This document shows positions 33,267 to 40,619 of a stretch of 56,879 nt of DNA, in pieces. Position 1 is the first letter of the stretch; the number at the start of each line of letters is the position of its first letter. Both the position numbers and the translations under genes were made by a program. A model generated the notes under the pieces. It saw only the letters and a list, made by a program, of their open reading frames with translations. It ran no database searches and was not told the origin of the DNA. Origin of the DNA: UBA3305 sp002373555 (GTDB lineage Bacteria; Bacillota; Clostridia; Lachnospirales; Lachnospiraceae); assembly GCA_946612455.1 (NCBI GenBank), contig CAMOER010000015.1:1-56879 (forward strand), given 5' to 3'.

Positions 33267-33935
33267 ATGAACAGAAATATCGCAATTGACGGCCCGGCCG
33301 GCGCAGGAAAAAGCACGATCGCAAAGCTTGTGGCGAAGCAGGAGAAGCTTGTTTATGTGGATACCGGTGCGATGTATCGCGCCATGGGGATCTATTTCTC
33401 CCGTCTCGGCGTTGATCCCGCGGATGAAGCGGCAGTTACGGCACAGGCAGACGGCGCGGATATCACCATTAAGTATGAAAATGATGCGCAGCAGGTCTAT
33501 CTGAACGGCGAGAATGTCACCGGGCTGCTCCGTACTGAAGAAGCCGGCAACATGGCATCCAAGGTCTCGAAGAACGGCGCTGTCCGGAAGAAAATGGTCG
33601 AGCTGCAGCAGAAGCTTGCGCAGACAACGGCGGTCGTCATGGACGGCCGGGATATCGGGACGGTCGTGCTGCCCGATGCGCTGCTGAAGATCTATCTGAC
33701 TGCCAGCGTGGAAGTCAGAGCCATGCGCAGATACAAGGAGCTTGTGGAAAAGGGCGAAGCCTGTGATCTCGCGGCAATCGAGGCGGATATTGCGGAACGC
33801 GATCATCAGGACATGACCCGCGAGATCAGTCCCTTAAAGCAGGCGGATGATGCCGTGCTCGTGGATTCTTCTTACATGAATATTGACGAAGTCGTGAAAA
33901 CGATCCGGGATCTTTATAAGGAGCGTCTCTCCTGA
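33267..33935 (+). CDS. cmk: Cytidylate kinase
   Basis: 222 residues that phosphorylate CMP and dCMP with ATP. The P-loop is IDGPAGAGKST, followed by VDTGAMYRAMG, the DGRDIGTVVLPDA segment and an RRYKEL lid region. AAGGAGAG precedes the ATG. Its stop codon overlaps the ispH start, and cmk-ispH-rpsA is a conserved Clostridial gene group. Confidence 0.96.
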   Translation: MNRNIAIDGPAGAGKSTIAKLVAKQEKLVYVDTGAMYRAMGIYFSRLGVDPADEAAVTAQADGADITIKYENDAQQVYLNGENVTGLLRTEEAGNMASKVSKNGAVRKKMVELQQKLAQTTAVVMDGRDIGTVVLPDALLKIYLTASVEVRAMRRYKELVEKGEACDLAAIEADIAERDHQDMTREISPLKQADDAVLVDSSYMNIDEVVKTIRDLYKERLS

Positions 33936-34777
33936 TGGAAGTCATACTCGCGAAGACAGCCGGCTTCTGCTTCGGCGTGGACCGGGCGGTCAGCCGGGCG
34001 GCCGGTGAGGCGGAAAAGACGGACGGTCCGGTGTATACCTACGGGCCGCTGGTGCATAACGAAGAAGTGATCCGGGACTTGGAGTCGAAGGGGATCCGGG
34101 CCGTGACGGCGGAGGAGTTGGAGGGCCTTGACGGAGGCACCGTGATCATCCGCGCGCACGGGATCCCGAAGGCAGAGCAGGAAAAACTCGTTTTGCACGG
34201 ATTTAAGGTGGTCGACCTGACCTGCCCGTTCGTCAAGCGCATTCACCGCATCGTGCAGGAGGCGTCGGAAGCCGGACGGACCGTTGTCATCACTGGGAAT
34301 AAGGACCACCCGGAAGTGAAGGGAATCGTTGGCTGGTGCGGCGGTAAGGCCATTGTGATCGCAGATGAGAGCGGTATTCCGGAAATTCCGCAGGATGCGC
34401 CGGTGACCGTGGTCAGCCAGACGACATTCAATTATAAGAAATTCAAAGAACTGGTTGAAAAAATTTCCGAAAGGTCATATAATAACCATGTTGTGAACAC
34501 AATTTGCAATGCTACACAGGAACGGCAGACCGAAGCGGGCGCAATTGCAGAGCGGGCGGACGTCATGATCGTCATCGGAGGCAGAGAGAGTTCCAATACT
34601 CAGAAGCTCTTCGAGATCTGCAGGAGCGCATGTCCTCGAACATATTATATACAGACACCAGATGATTTAAAGACACTGAGTTTCGCACCGGTAAGTAGCG
34701 TGGGTATCACAGCAGGGGCCAGCACCCCGAATAATATTATCCAGGAGGTTTATTCTCATGTCAGAGGTAAACAATGA
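33935..34777 (+). CDS. ispH: 4-hydroxy-3-methylbut-2-enyl diphosphate reductase IspH
   Basis: 280 residues. This iron-sulphur enzyme makes IPP and DMAPP in the last step of the MEP isoprenoid pathway. The three cluster cysteines are seen in GFCFGVDRAV, DLTCPFVKR and TICNATQERQ. TYGPLVHN and SVGITAGASTP are also conserved. In many Clostridia the IspH and S1 coding regions are fused; here they are separate frames that overlap by 20 bases. Confidence 0.96.
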   Translation: MEVILAKTAGFCFGVDRAVSRAAGEAEKTDGPVYTYGPLVHNEEVIRDLESKGIRAVTAEELEGLDGGTVIIRAHGIPKAEQEKLVLHGFKVVDLTCPFVKRIHRIVQEASEAGRTVVITGNKDHPEVKGIVGWCGGKAIVIADESGIPEIPQDAPVTVVSQTTFNYKKFKELVEKISERSYNNHVVNTICNATQERQTEAGAIAERADVMIVIGGRESSNTQKLFEICRSACPRTYYIQTPDDLKTLSFAPVSSVGITAGASTPNNIIQEVYSHVRGKQ

Positions 34778-35942
34778 ATTTGATCAGCTGTTAAAAGAAG
34801 AGGCGGATTCGATGCCCCAGATCCGTACCGGCGCAGTCGTAAAGGGTACTGTCATCGATGTTAAGGAAGGCGAGATCATCCTGAACATCGGCTACAAGGC
34901 AGACGGTATCGTTACCAAACAGGAATATACAAACGATGCATCCGTTTATCTTCCCGACGCAGTTCATGTCGGCGACGAGATGGAAGTCAAAGTACTGAAG
35001 GTCAATGACGGTGACGGACAGGTCGCTCTTTCCTACAAGAGACTGGCACAGGACCGCAGCAGCAAGAGACTTGAGGAAGCTTTCGAGAACCATGAGGTCC
35101 TGAAGGCGAAAGTCACACAGGTCCTGAACGGCGGCCTGGGCGTTGTCGTAGAGGGCATTCGTGTATTCATCCCCGCAAGCCTCGTATCCGACGGCTTCGA
35201 GCGTGATCTTACCAAGTATGCCGATCAGGAGATCGAATTCGTGATCATCGAGTTCAATCCCCGCCGCCGCCGCATCATCGGCGACCGCAAGCAGATCCTT
35301 GTGGAGCGCAAGGAAGCCATGAAGAAGGAACTCTTCGAGCGCATCGAAGAGGGCATGATTGTAGAAGGCGCTGTCAAGAACCTGACCGATTTCGGTGCAT
35401 TCATCGACCTCGGCGGCGCAGACGGACTGCTGCACATCTCCGAGATGTCCTGGGGCCGCATTGAGAATCCGAAGAAGGTCTTCAAGGTCGGCGAGACCGT
35501 CGAAGCTTTCATCAAGGAGATCAAGGGCGAGAAGATCGCTCTGTCCATGAAGTTCCCGGACCGCAATCCCTGGCTGAATGCGGAAGAGAAGTATGCTGTC
35601 GGCAAGTTCGTCAAGGGTAAAGTTGCCCGCATGACCGACTTCGGCGCATTCGTAGAGCTCGAGCCCGGCGTGGACGCTCTGCTGCATGTTTCCCAGATCT
35701 CCAGAGATCATGTGGAGAAGCCCAGCGATGTCCTGACGGTCGGACAGCAGATCGAGGCGAAGGTCGTGGACTTCAACCCCGATGACAAGAAGATCAGCCT
35801 TTCCATCAAGCAGATGGAGTTCGATCAGGAAGCCGAAGCGGAAGCTGCACAGGCCGGCATGAGCGAGATGGCTGAGAAGCTGGAAGCAGCTGTTGCAGCA
35901 GCGGAAGAAGTTCCCGCAGCTGAGGAGACACCTGCAGAATAA
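34758..35942 (+). CDS. rpsA: 30S ribosomal protein S1
   Basis: 394 residues with four S1 RNA-binding domains: about 20-90, 105-175, 190-260 and 275-345, each with the typical GxVxxIxxFGAFVxL pattern. An Ala/Glu-rich tail ends the protein. Four-domain S1 is the usual Firmicute form. CCAGGAGG lies inside ispH just before the ATG. Codon usage is more biased than in neighbouring genes, as expected for a highly expressed protein. Confidence 0.95.
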   Translation: MSEVNNEFDQLLKEEADSMPQIRTGAVVKGTVIDVKEGEIILNIGYKADGIVTKQEYTNDASVYLPDAVHVGDEMEVKVLKVNDGDGQVALSYKRLAQDRSSKRLEEAFENHEVLKAKVTQVLNGGLGVVVEGIRVFIPASLVSDGFERDLTKYADQEIEFVIIEFNPRRRRIIGDRKQILVERKEAMKKELFERIEEGMIVEGAVKNLTDFGAFIDLGGADGLLHISEMSWGRIENPKKVFKVGETVEAFIKEIKGEKIALSMKFPDRNPWLNAEEKYAVGKFVKGKVARMTDFGAFVELEPGVDALLHVSQISRDHVEKPSDVLTVGQQIEAKVVDFNPDDKKISLSIKQMEFDQEAEAEAAQAGMSEMAEKLEAAVAAAEEVPAAEETPAE

Positions 35943-35968
35943 TTGAACAGTTACTTGCAAAAGCTGTC

Positions 35969-36000
35969 GGAGCGCACGCATTTTGTGCGCTCCGTTTTTT
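35969..36000 (+). terminator. Terminator after rpsA
   Basis: GGAGCGCAC and GTGCGCTCC form a 9-bp stem over a 7-base loop, followed by a six-T run. The asparaginase ribosome site begins a few bases later, so ansA would depend on read-through or on a promoter I did not recognise. Confidence 0.9.
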
Positions 36001-36020
36001 CTCTTAAGGAGAGACTGCCT

Positions 36021-37019
36021 ATGGATAAGAGGATCCTGATATTGACTACCGGAGGCACGCTTGCTTCCGTCGCATCGGAGACCGGGCTCAAGCCCGGCAT
36101 CCGGAAGGAAGATATTCTGGATGAGCTGGCGGCGGTCAGCAAAGGGATCGAGCTGATCGCGGAAGATTTTTCCTCTGTCGATTCGGCCAATTTTTCGCCG
36201 AAACACTGGGCGGCGCTTGCGGAGCGGATCTCCCATGCGCGCAGGGAATACAGCGGGATCGTTGTGATCCACGGCACGGATACGCTGGCGTATACCTCGT
36301 CCATGCTGTCCTTCATGCTGCTCAATATTGACATTCCGGTCGTGATCACCGGATCCCAGCTCAATCTGACACATCCGGTCGCGGATGCCCTGGAGAACTG
36401 CAGGCTGGCCTTCCATATGGCGGCTTCGGGCTGTCCGGGGGTCTTCGTGGCGTTCAACCGCCGGATCATTCTCGGCTGCCGTGCGTCCAAGGTGCGGTCG
36501 CTGTCCTTCGATGCGTTCGAGAGCATTAACTTCCCGCAGATCGGGACCGTGAGCTCACTGGGGCTGTCGATCGACAGGAATCTGCTGCCGGAGCGCAAGG
36601 ACATCTTCTCCCTGCGGAACACGTACTGCGACAAGGTGCGGGTGATCAAGCTGTACCCCGGCATTACGTCGGATGTTTTTGAAGAGGCGAGACGGGCCGG
36701 CTGCCGCGGGATTTATGTGGAGGCTTTCGGCCTGGGCGGCATCCCGTTCCTGGGAGAGGATATTTCCGCGAAAATTCATGAACTGGTGATGGATGGAATC
36801 ACTGTCCTGGTCGGCACGCAGTGCCGGTATGAAGGCAGCAATCTGAATGTGTATGAGACGGGCATGAAGGCGAAGGAAGCCGGCGTGACCGAGAGCTTTG
36901 ATATGACGGCGGAGGCTGCGGTCACCAAGCTGATGTGGGTGCTCGGGCAGACGGAGGATCCGGAGCTTGTGCGGGAATACTTCGCGGTGAGCCTTTGCCG
37001 GGAAGTGACGATCGCGTAA
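36021..37019 (+). CDS. ansA: Type I L-asparaginase
   Basis: 332 residues, hydrolysing asparagine to aspartate and ammonia. The first catalytic threonine is in LTTGGTLAS and the second in VVIHGTDTLAYT near residue 90. No signal peptide is seen, which suits the cytoplasmic type I enzyme. AAGGAGAG sits 8 bases before ATG 36021. The frame is open further upstream across the terminator, but that part is not homologous. Confidence 0.94.
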   Translation: MDKRILILTTGGTLASVASETGLKPGIRKEDILDELAAVSKGIELIAEDFSSVDSANFSPKHWAALAERISHARREYSGIVVIHGTDTLAYTSSMLSFMLLNIDIPVVITGSQLNLTHPVADALENCRLAFHMAASGCPGVFVAFNRRIILGCRASKVRSLSFDAFESINFPQIGTVSSLGLSIDRNLLPERKDIFSLRNTYCDKVRVIKLYPGITSDVFEEARRAGCRGIYVEAFGLGGIPFLGEDISAKIHELVMDGITVLVGTQCRYEGSNLNVYETGMKAKEAGVTESFDMTAEAAVTKLMWVLGQTEDPELVREYFAVSLCREVTIA

Positions 37020-37067
37020 GGAGCGGAACAGAGGGTCAGATCCCTGTCCCGCAGCAGAAATCCAATC

Positions 37068-37093
37068 AAAAAGCAGGCCATGGCCTGCTTTTT
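37068..37093. terminator. Bidirectional terminator between ansA and the DUF362 gene
   Basis: AAAAAGCAGGCCATGGCCTGCTTTTT is a perfect palindrome with A and T tracts on its edges. It serves both converging genes. Confidence 0.92.
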
Positions 37094-37104
37094 ATTGTAC
37101 GTTT

Positions 37105-37998
37105 TTATACCTCGGTCAGTTCGTATTCCCTGCTGCCGAAGCCGAGCGCTGCAGCCGCCTCGATCGTATGGATCCCGTGGCGGGACTCCACGCGCTCAAT
37201 GAAATGCTTCTGCCCGGGATCATCCGTGGCAGCATAGATCAGATCCATGCAGGCCTGGTCGATCGCGACCGGATCGGTGGAAGCCAGAATGCCGATATCC
37301 TGCATGCAGGGATCCTCGGCGACAGCGCAGCAGTCGCAGTCAACGGACAGATTCTTCATGACATTGATATAAACGATCTTACCCTCAAAATGTCTGTGCA
37401 CGGCGGAAGCGGCATCGGCCATCGCTTCGCAGAAATGATCCTGCTTCGCATGCTTCTTCCAGGTGTCGATATTGCTGTCGGTCACGCCGCCGGAATGGAT
37501 GAGCGCCTTGCCTTTGCTGGAAGCACATCCGATGGAAAGCTGCTTGAGCGCGCCGCCGTAGCCGCCCTGCGGATGGCCTTTGAAGTGCGCGAGGACCAGC
37601 ATCGAATCATAGTGTAGAATATTTTTGCCGAGATGATCCTCTTTCAGAATCTTTCCGTCCGGGATCGGCCAGATCACATCCGGCCCCTCGGCGTCCATCA
37701 GATCCACGGTGAAGGCCGTGCTCCAGCCGTGCGCCTTCATCAGCTTCAGATGCGGCTCGGTATGATCGCGCACGCCGGTGTAGGCATCTCCATAGGCTGT
37801 GTTGCATTCCACGACCGTTCCGTGAACGGCATCGATCACCGGCTTCCAGAAAGAAGGCCGGAGGAAGTTCTGGTTGCCTTTTTCGCCCGAGTGCACCTTG
37901 ACGGCCACTTTTCCGGGAAGTGAAACGCCGAGCTGCTGATACATTTCCAAAACCTTTTCCGGTGAAATGTCTTTTGAAAAAAGAACTTTAGAACGCAT
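37105..37998 (-). CDS. DUF362 domain protein
   Basis: 297 residues forming a single DUF362 domain (VKVHSGEKGN near residue 33, LAHFKGHPQGGYGGALKQLSIG near 137). Many homologues carry a ferredoxin domain after DUF362; this one does not, though it keeps the DCDCCAVAEDPCMQDIG cysteine-rich stretch near 224. The function of DUF362 is unknown; a redox or metal-linked role is often guessed. AAGGAGAT precedes the start. Confidence 0.85.
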   Translation of the reverse strand: MRSKVLFSKDISPEKVLEMYQQLGVSLPGKVAVKVHSGEKGNQNFLRPSFWKPVIDAVHGTVVECNTAYGDAYTGVRDHTEPHLKLMKAHGWSTAFTVDLMDAEGPDVIWPIPDGKILKEDHLGKNILHYDSMLVLAHFKGHPQGGYGGALKQLSIGCASSKGKALIHSGGVTDSNIDTWKKHAKQDHFCEAMADAASAVHRHFEGKIVYINVMKNLSVDCDCCAVAEDPCMQDIGILASTDPVAIDQACMDLIYAATDDPGQKHFIERVESRHGIHTIEAAAALGFGSREYELTEV

Positions 37999-38030
37999 TG
38001 CAATATCTCCTTGCGCTGATCAATGAGATA

Positions 38031-38059
38031 ATTCTATCATATTCGAAAGAAACCGGCAA
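38031..38059 (-). promoter_or_regulatory. Promoter of the DUF362 gene
   Basis: On the minus strand, TTGCCG (38054-38059), a 17-base spacer and TAGAAT (38031-38036). Confidence 0.5.
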
Positions 38060-38142
38060 GCGGAAAGCCGTGCGGACCCGGACAGCGGCAGGCTGTTTTT
38101 TGCAGAACAACCAAATATAGTTTAAAAACAGTTTTAAATTGG

Positions 38143-38171
38143 TTGAATAACAGTTTCACATTTGCTATAAT
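38143..38171 (+). promoter_or_regulatory. Promoter and possible operator of the HTH-Uma2 gene
   Basis: TTGAAT (38143-38148), a 17-base spacer and TATAAT (38166-38171) with an extended TGC. Just upstream, a TTTAAAA...TTTTAAA imperfect palindrome (about 38121-38139) and repeated AACAGTTT words could bind the encoded HTH domain, giving autoregulation; that is inference. Confidence 0.65.
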
Positions 38172-38207
38172 CGATGCAGATGAAAAAGATGTTTGAGGAG
38201 GTGCAGC

Positions 38208-39098
38208 ATGACCATAGAGGAGATGCGGGAAAGGAAGAAAGAACTCGGGCTCAGCAACAAAGAACTCGCCGCACGCTCGGGCGTACCGCTGGGCACAGTC
38301 CAGCGGATTCTGAGCGGGGAGACCAGATCCCCGCGTATGCAGGCTGTGCTCGGATTGGAGAAAGTGCTGAAGAAGCAGGATCCGGATGTATATGAGCGGA
38401 CATTCGGAAAAACGGCAGAGGAGATCATGGATTTTCTGCAGTCCGGCGGAGAAATACCGGCATTCGAAGAAACGCGGGTCAGTTACGGAAGTGCGGCACG
38501 CCGGGCGAAAAAACAGGGGGAGTACACACTGGAGGACTATTATGCGCTGCCGGAAGATCAGCGGGTGGAGCTGATCGACGGTGTATTCTATGAGATGCTG
38601 GCGCCGTCGTATGTGCATCAGAGGATCTCTATGGAGGTGTCCTTCCAGCTGCATATGTTCGTTCAGAACAATCATGGAAAATGCAGGGTCTTCACAGCGC
38701 CCTTCGATGTGCAGCTAGACTGCGATGACCGTACGATGGTGGAGCCCGATGTCCTTGTGATCTGCAACGAAAGCAGGAAGAGGCGTTTCGGTTGTTTCGG
38801 AGCCCCGGATCTCGTGATGGAGATCCTGTCGTCTTCCACGTCAAAGAAAGATCTGACGATCAAGCTTCATAAATATATGAATGCCGGTGTAAAAGAATAC
38901 TGGATCATCAATCCGAAGGAAAAGCAGGTGCTGGTCTATGAGAACCAGGACCAGGTGCTTTCCTTCCGTTCCTGGAATTTTTCGGAGAAGATCCCGGTCG
39001 GTATCTGGGATGGCAGATGTGCAGTGGATCTGTCCGGGCTGATTGAAGAGATCGAGGAAATGGAACAGATGGAAGTCGAGGACGGAAGGAATCTTTGA
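38208..39098 (+). CDS. HTH-Uma2 fusion protein
   Basis: 296 residues. Residues 1-60 are an XRE-type helix-turn-helix (KELAARSGVPLGTVQRILSG). Residues about 105-285 are a Uma2-type PD-(D/E)XK domain with EPDVLVIC, then DLVMEILSSSTSKKD and a following Lys/Tyr motif; the spacing fits a nuclease active site. Uma2 proteins are common in Cyanobacteria and some Firmicutes and their job is not settled. Fusion to a DNA-binding domain suggests targeted DNA action or autoregulation. Strong AGGAGGTG precedes ATG 38208. A decayed relative lies at 31657-31893. Confidence 0.85.
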   Translation: MTIEEMRERKKELGLSNKELAARSGVPLGTVQRILSGETRSPRMQAVLGLEKVLKKQDPDVYERTFGKTAEEIMDFLQSGGEIPAFEETRVSYGSAARRAKKQGEYTLEDYYALPEDQRVELIDGVFYEMLAPSYVHQRISMEVSFQLHMFVQNNHGKCRVFTAPFDVQLDCDDRTMVEPDVLVICNESRKRRFGCFGAPDLVMEILSSSTSKKDLTIKLHKYMNAGVKEYWIINPKEKQVLVYENQDQVLSFRSWNFSEKIPVGIWDGRCAVDLSGLIEEIEEMEQMEVEDGRNL

Positions 39099-39152
39099 CT
39101 GCGCACACAGAACGATACAGACAGCGGTTAAATTGCAGAATTTTATCGAAAA

Positions 39153-39189
39153 TTGTTTATGTTTTATGTGCTTTGTGATAAAATAGCAC
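39153..39189 (+). promoter_or_regulatory. Possible promoter/operator of the glycyl radical activase
   Basis: TTGTTT (39153-39158) and GATAAA (39177-39182) are 18 bases apart. A GTGCT...AGCAC inverted repeat (39168-39189) overlaps the -10. The match is weak; regulation by a repressor is conjecture. Confidence 0.35.
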
Positions 39190-39214
39190 TGATAATTTCG
39201 CAGGAGGTGGCTGC

Positions 39215-40126
39215 ATGAAGGTGCCGCTGGTATTGGAACTGAAAGGCAATTCCCTGGATGACGGCCCCGGGATTCGGACGGCGGTCTTCTTCAAAGGCTG
39301 CCCGATGCGGTGCATCTGGTGCCATAATCCGGAGAGCAAGCGTACAGAACCGGAATTGTCTGTCTCCACAGAGGACTGCATCGGCTGCGGAACCTGTGCG
39401 AAGGTATGTCCGGAGGGAGCCGCGTCTCCGCGCCGGCCCGGGATCGTGGACCGGGGGAAATGCGTCCGCTGCTTTGCATGCACGGCTTCCTGTCCGCCGA
39501 AGGCGCTGCAGCGGGTCGGGACGGAGATGTCAGTCGAAGAAATCACGGAAAAGTGCGTGAAGGACAAGCCTTTTTATGATGTTTCCGGCGGCGGCGTCAC
39601 GCTGACCGGCGGCGAAGCGACACTCTTTCCGGAGTACGCCGGCGCGCTGGCGAAGCGTCTGACGAAAGAAGGGATCCGGGTGCATCTGGAAACCTGCGGC
39701 TTTTTCCGGTATGAAACGGTGAAAGAACATCTGCTGCCGTACATTTCCGGCATTTATATGGATGTCAAGATCATGGATCCGGAAGCCCATCAGAAATACT
39801 GCGGCGTGCCGAACAGGCCGGTGCTGGAGAACCTCCGCAGGCTGCACTGTGATTCCGCGGAGATGGGATTCTCGTTTCTGTCGCGTACACCGCTGATCCC
39901 GGGGATCACGGATACGGATGAGAATCTGACAGCGATCGCGGACATGTATCGGGAGATCGGAATTACGAAGACAGAGCTGCTGCCGTATAATCCGACGTGG
40001 TATAAGAAGACTGCCAAACTGGGGCTGAAGAGAGATAAGGAACTGGAAGGCCTGGATCACTGGCAGCCGAAGGAGAAAATCGAGCACTGCAAAGCGATCT
40101 TTCAAAAGAGAGGGATCAGGAACTGA
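39215..40126 (+). CDS. Glycyl radical enzyme activase (radical SAM)
   Basis: 303 residues. The radical SAM cluster motif CxxxCxxC is CPMRCIWC at about residues 29-36. An inserted ferredoxin domain carries CIGCGTCAKVCP and CVRCFACTASCP, so up to three [4Fe-4S] clusters are expected, as in activases of hydroxyphenylacetate decarboxylase, choline lyase and glycerol dehydratase. GGVTLTGGEATLFP is the SAM-binding glycine motif. It should create the glycyl radical on the enzyme at 40620-43601. An AGGAGGTGGCTGC ribosome site precedes the ATG. Confidence 0.94.
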   Translation: MKVPLVLELKGNSLDDGPGIRTAVFFKGCPMRCIWCHNPESKRTEPELSVSTEDCIGCGTCAKVCPEGAASPRRPGIVDRGKCVRCFACTASCPPKALQRVGTEMSVEEITEKCVKDKPFYDVSGGGVTLTGGEATLFPEYAGALAKRLTKEGIRVHLETCGFFRYETVKEHLLPYISGIYMDVKIMDPEAHQKYCGVPNRPVLENLRRLHCDSAEMGFSFLSRTPLIPGITDTDENLTAIADMYREIGITKTELLPYNPTWYKKTAKLGLKRDKELEGLDHWQPKEKIEHCKAIFQKRGIRN

Positions 40127-40140
40127 GGTACATGCGGGAA

Positions 40141-40204
40141 TTGTGCATGAGAAGTGCCTGATTACAGTGTGGAGCTTGAACTTGTGCATGAGAAGTGCCT
40201 GATT
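40141..40204 (+). repeat. Two 23-bp direct repeats
   Basis: TTGTGCATGAGAAGTGCCTG plus ATT occurs at 40141-40163 and again at 40182-40204, 41 bases apart. A looser third version (TTGTGCAAGAATTGTG) follows near 40221. The gap 40127-40619 between activase and enzyme gene contains no gene. Confidence 0.8.
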
Positions 40205-40392
40205 CTGGTTTTATGGTCTGTATTTGTGCAAGAATTGTGTATAGATGCATCATTATGGTCTCTTTCTGAAACTGTAATGTCATATTTTTGCTTTGATTAA
40301 GAAGGAAATCGTAAATATATGACTTTTTTGGAAGGACATGGTTTTTGGTATGGACCATAATAAGGAGAAAAACGAATGTCAGTGCACGACTT

Positions 40393-40492
40393 TAGACCAT
40401 AATTCACAAAAGCCGGAGAATAATGCACGGCCGGAGAGAGTGTGTGACTAACCGTAGACCATAAATCACGGAATTCAGAGAATAATGCACGG
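40393..40492 (+). repeat. Imperfect 62-bp direct duplication
   Basis: TAGACCATAA at 40393 and 40455, and AATAATGCACGG at 40419 and 40481, repeat with the same 62-base period. The stretch is AT-rich compared with its flanks and sits within the leader or promoter region of the glycyl radical enzyme gene. It could hold duplicated regulator sites. Confidence 0.7.
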
Positions 40493-40619
40493 TTGAAGAG
40501 AGAATGTGCGCCGCAGCAGGATTTTCGGAAGCAGACAGGATCATACATGCAATAACAGTTTCAGTTTCAGACAATGCATATTGAATCAATACAGCTTTCA
40601 TTATCGGGAGGAGGCAGTT

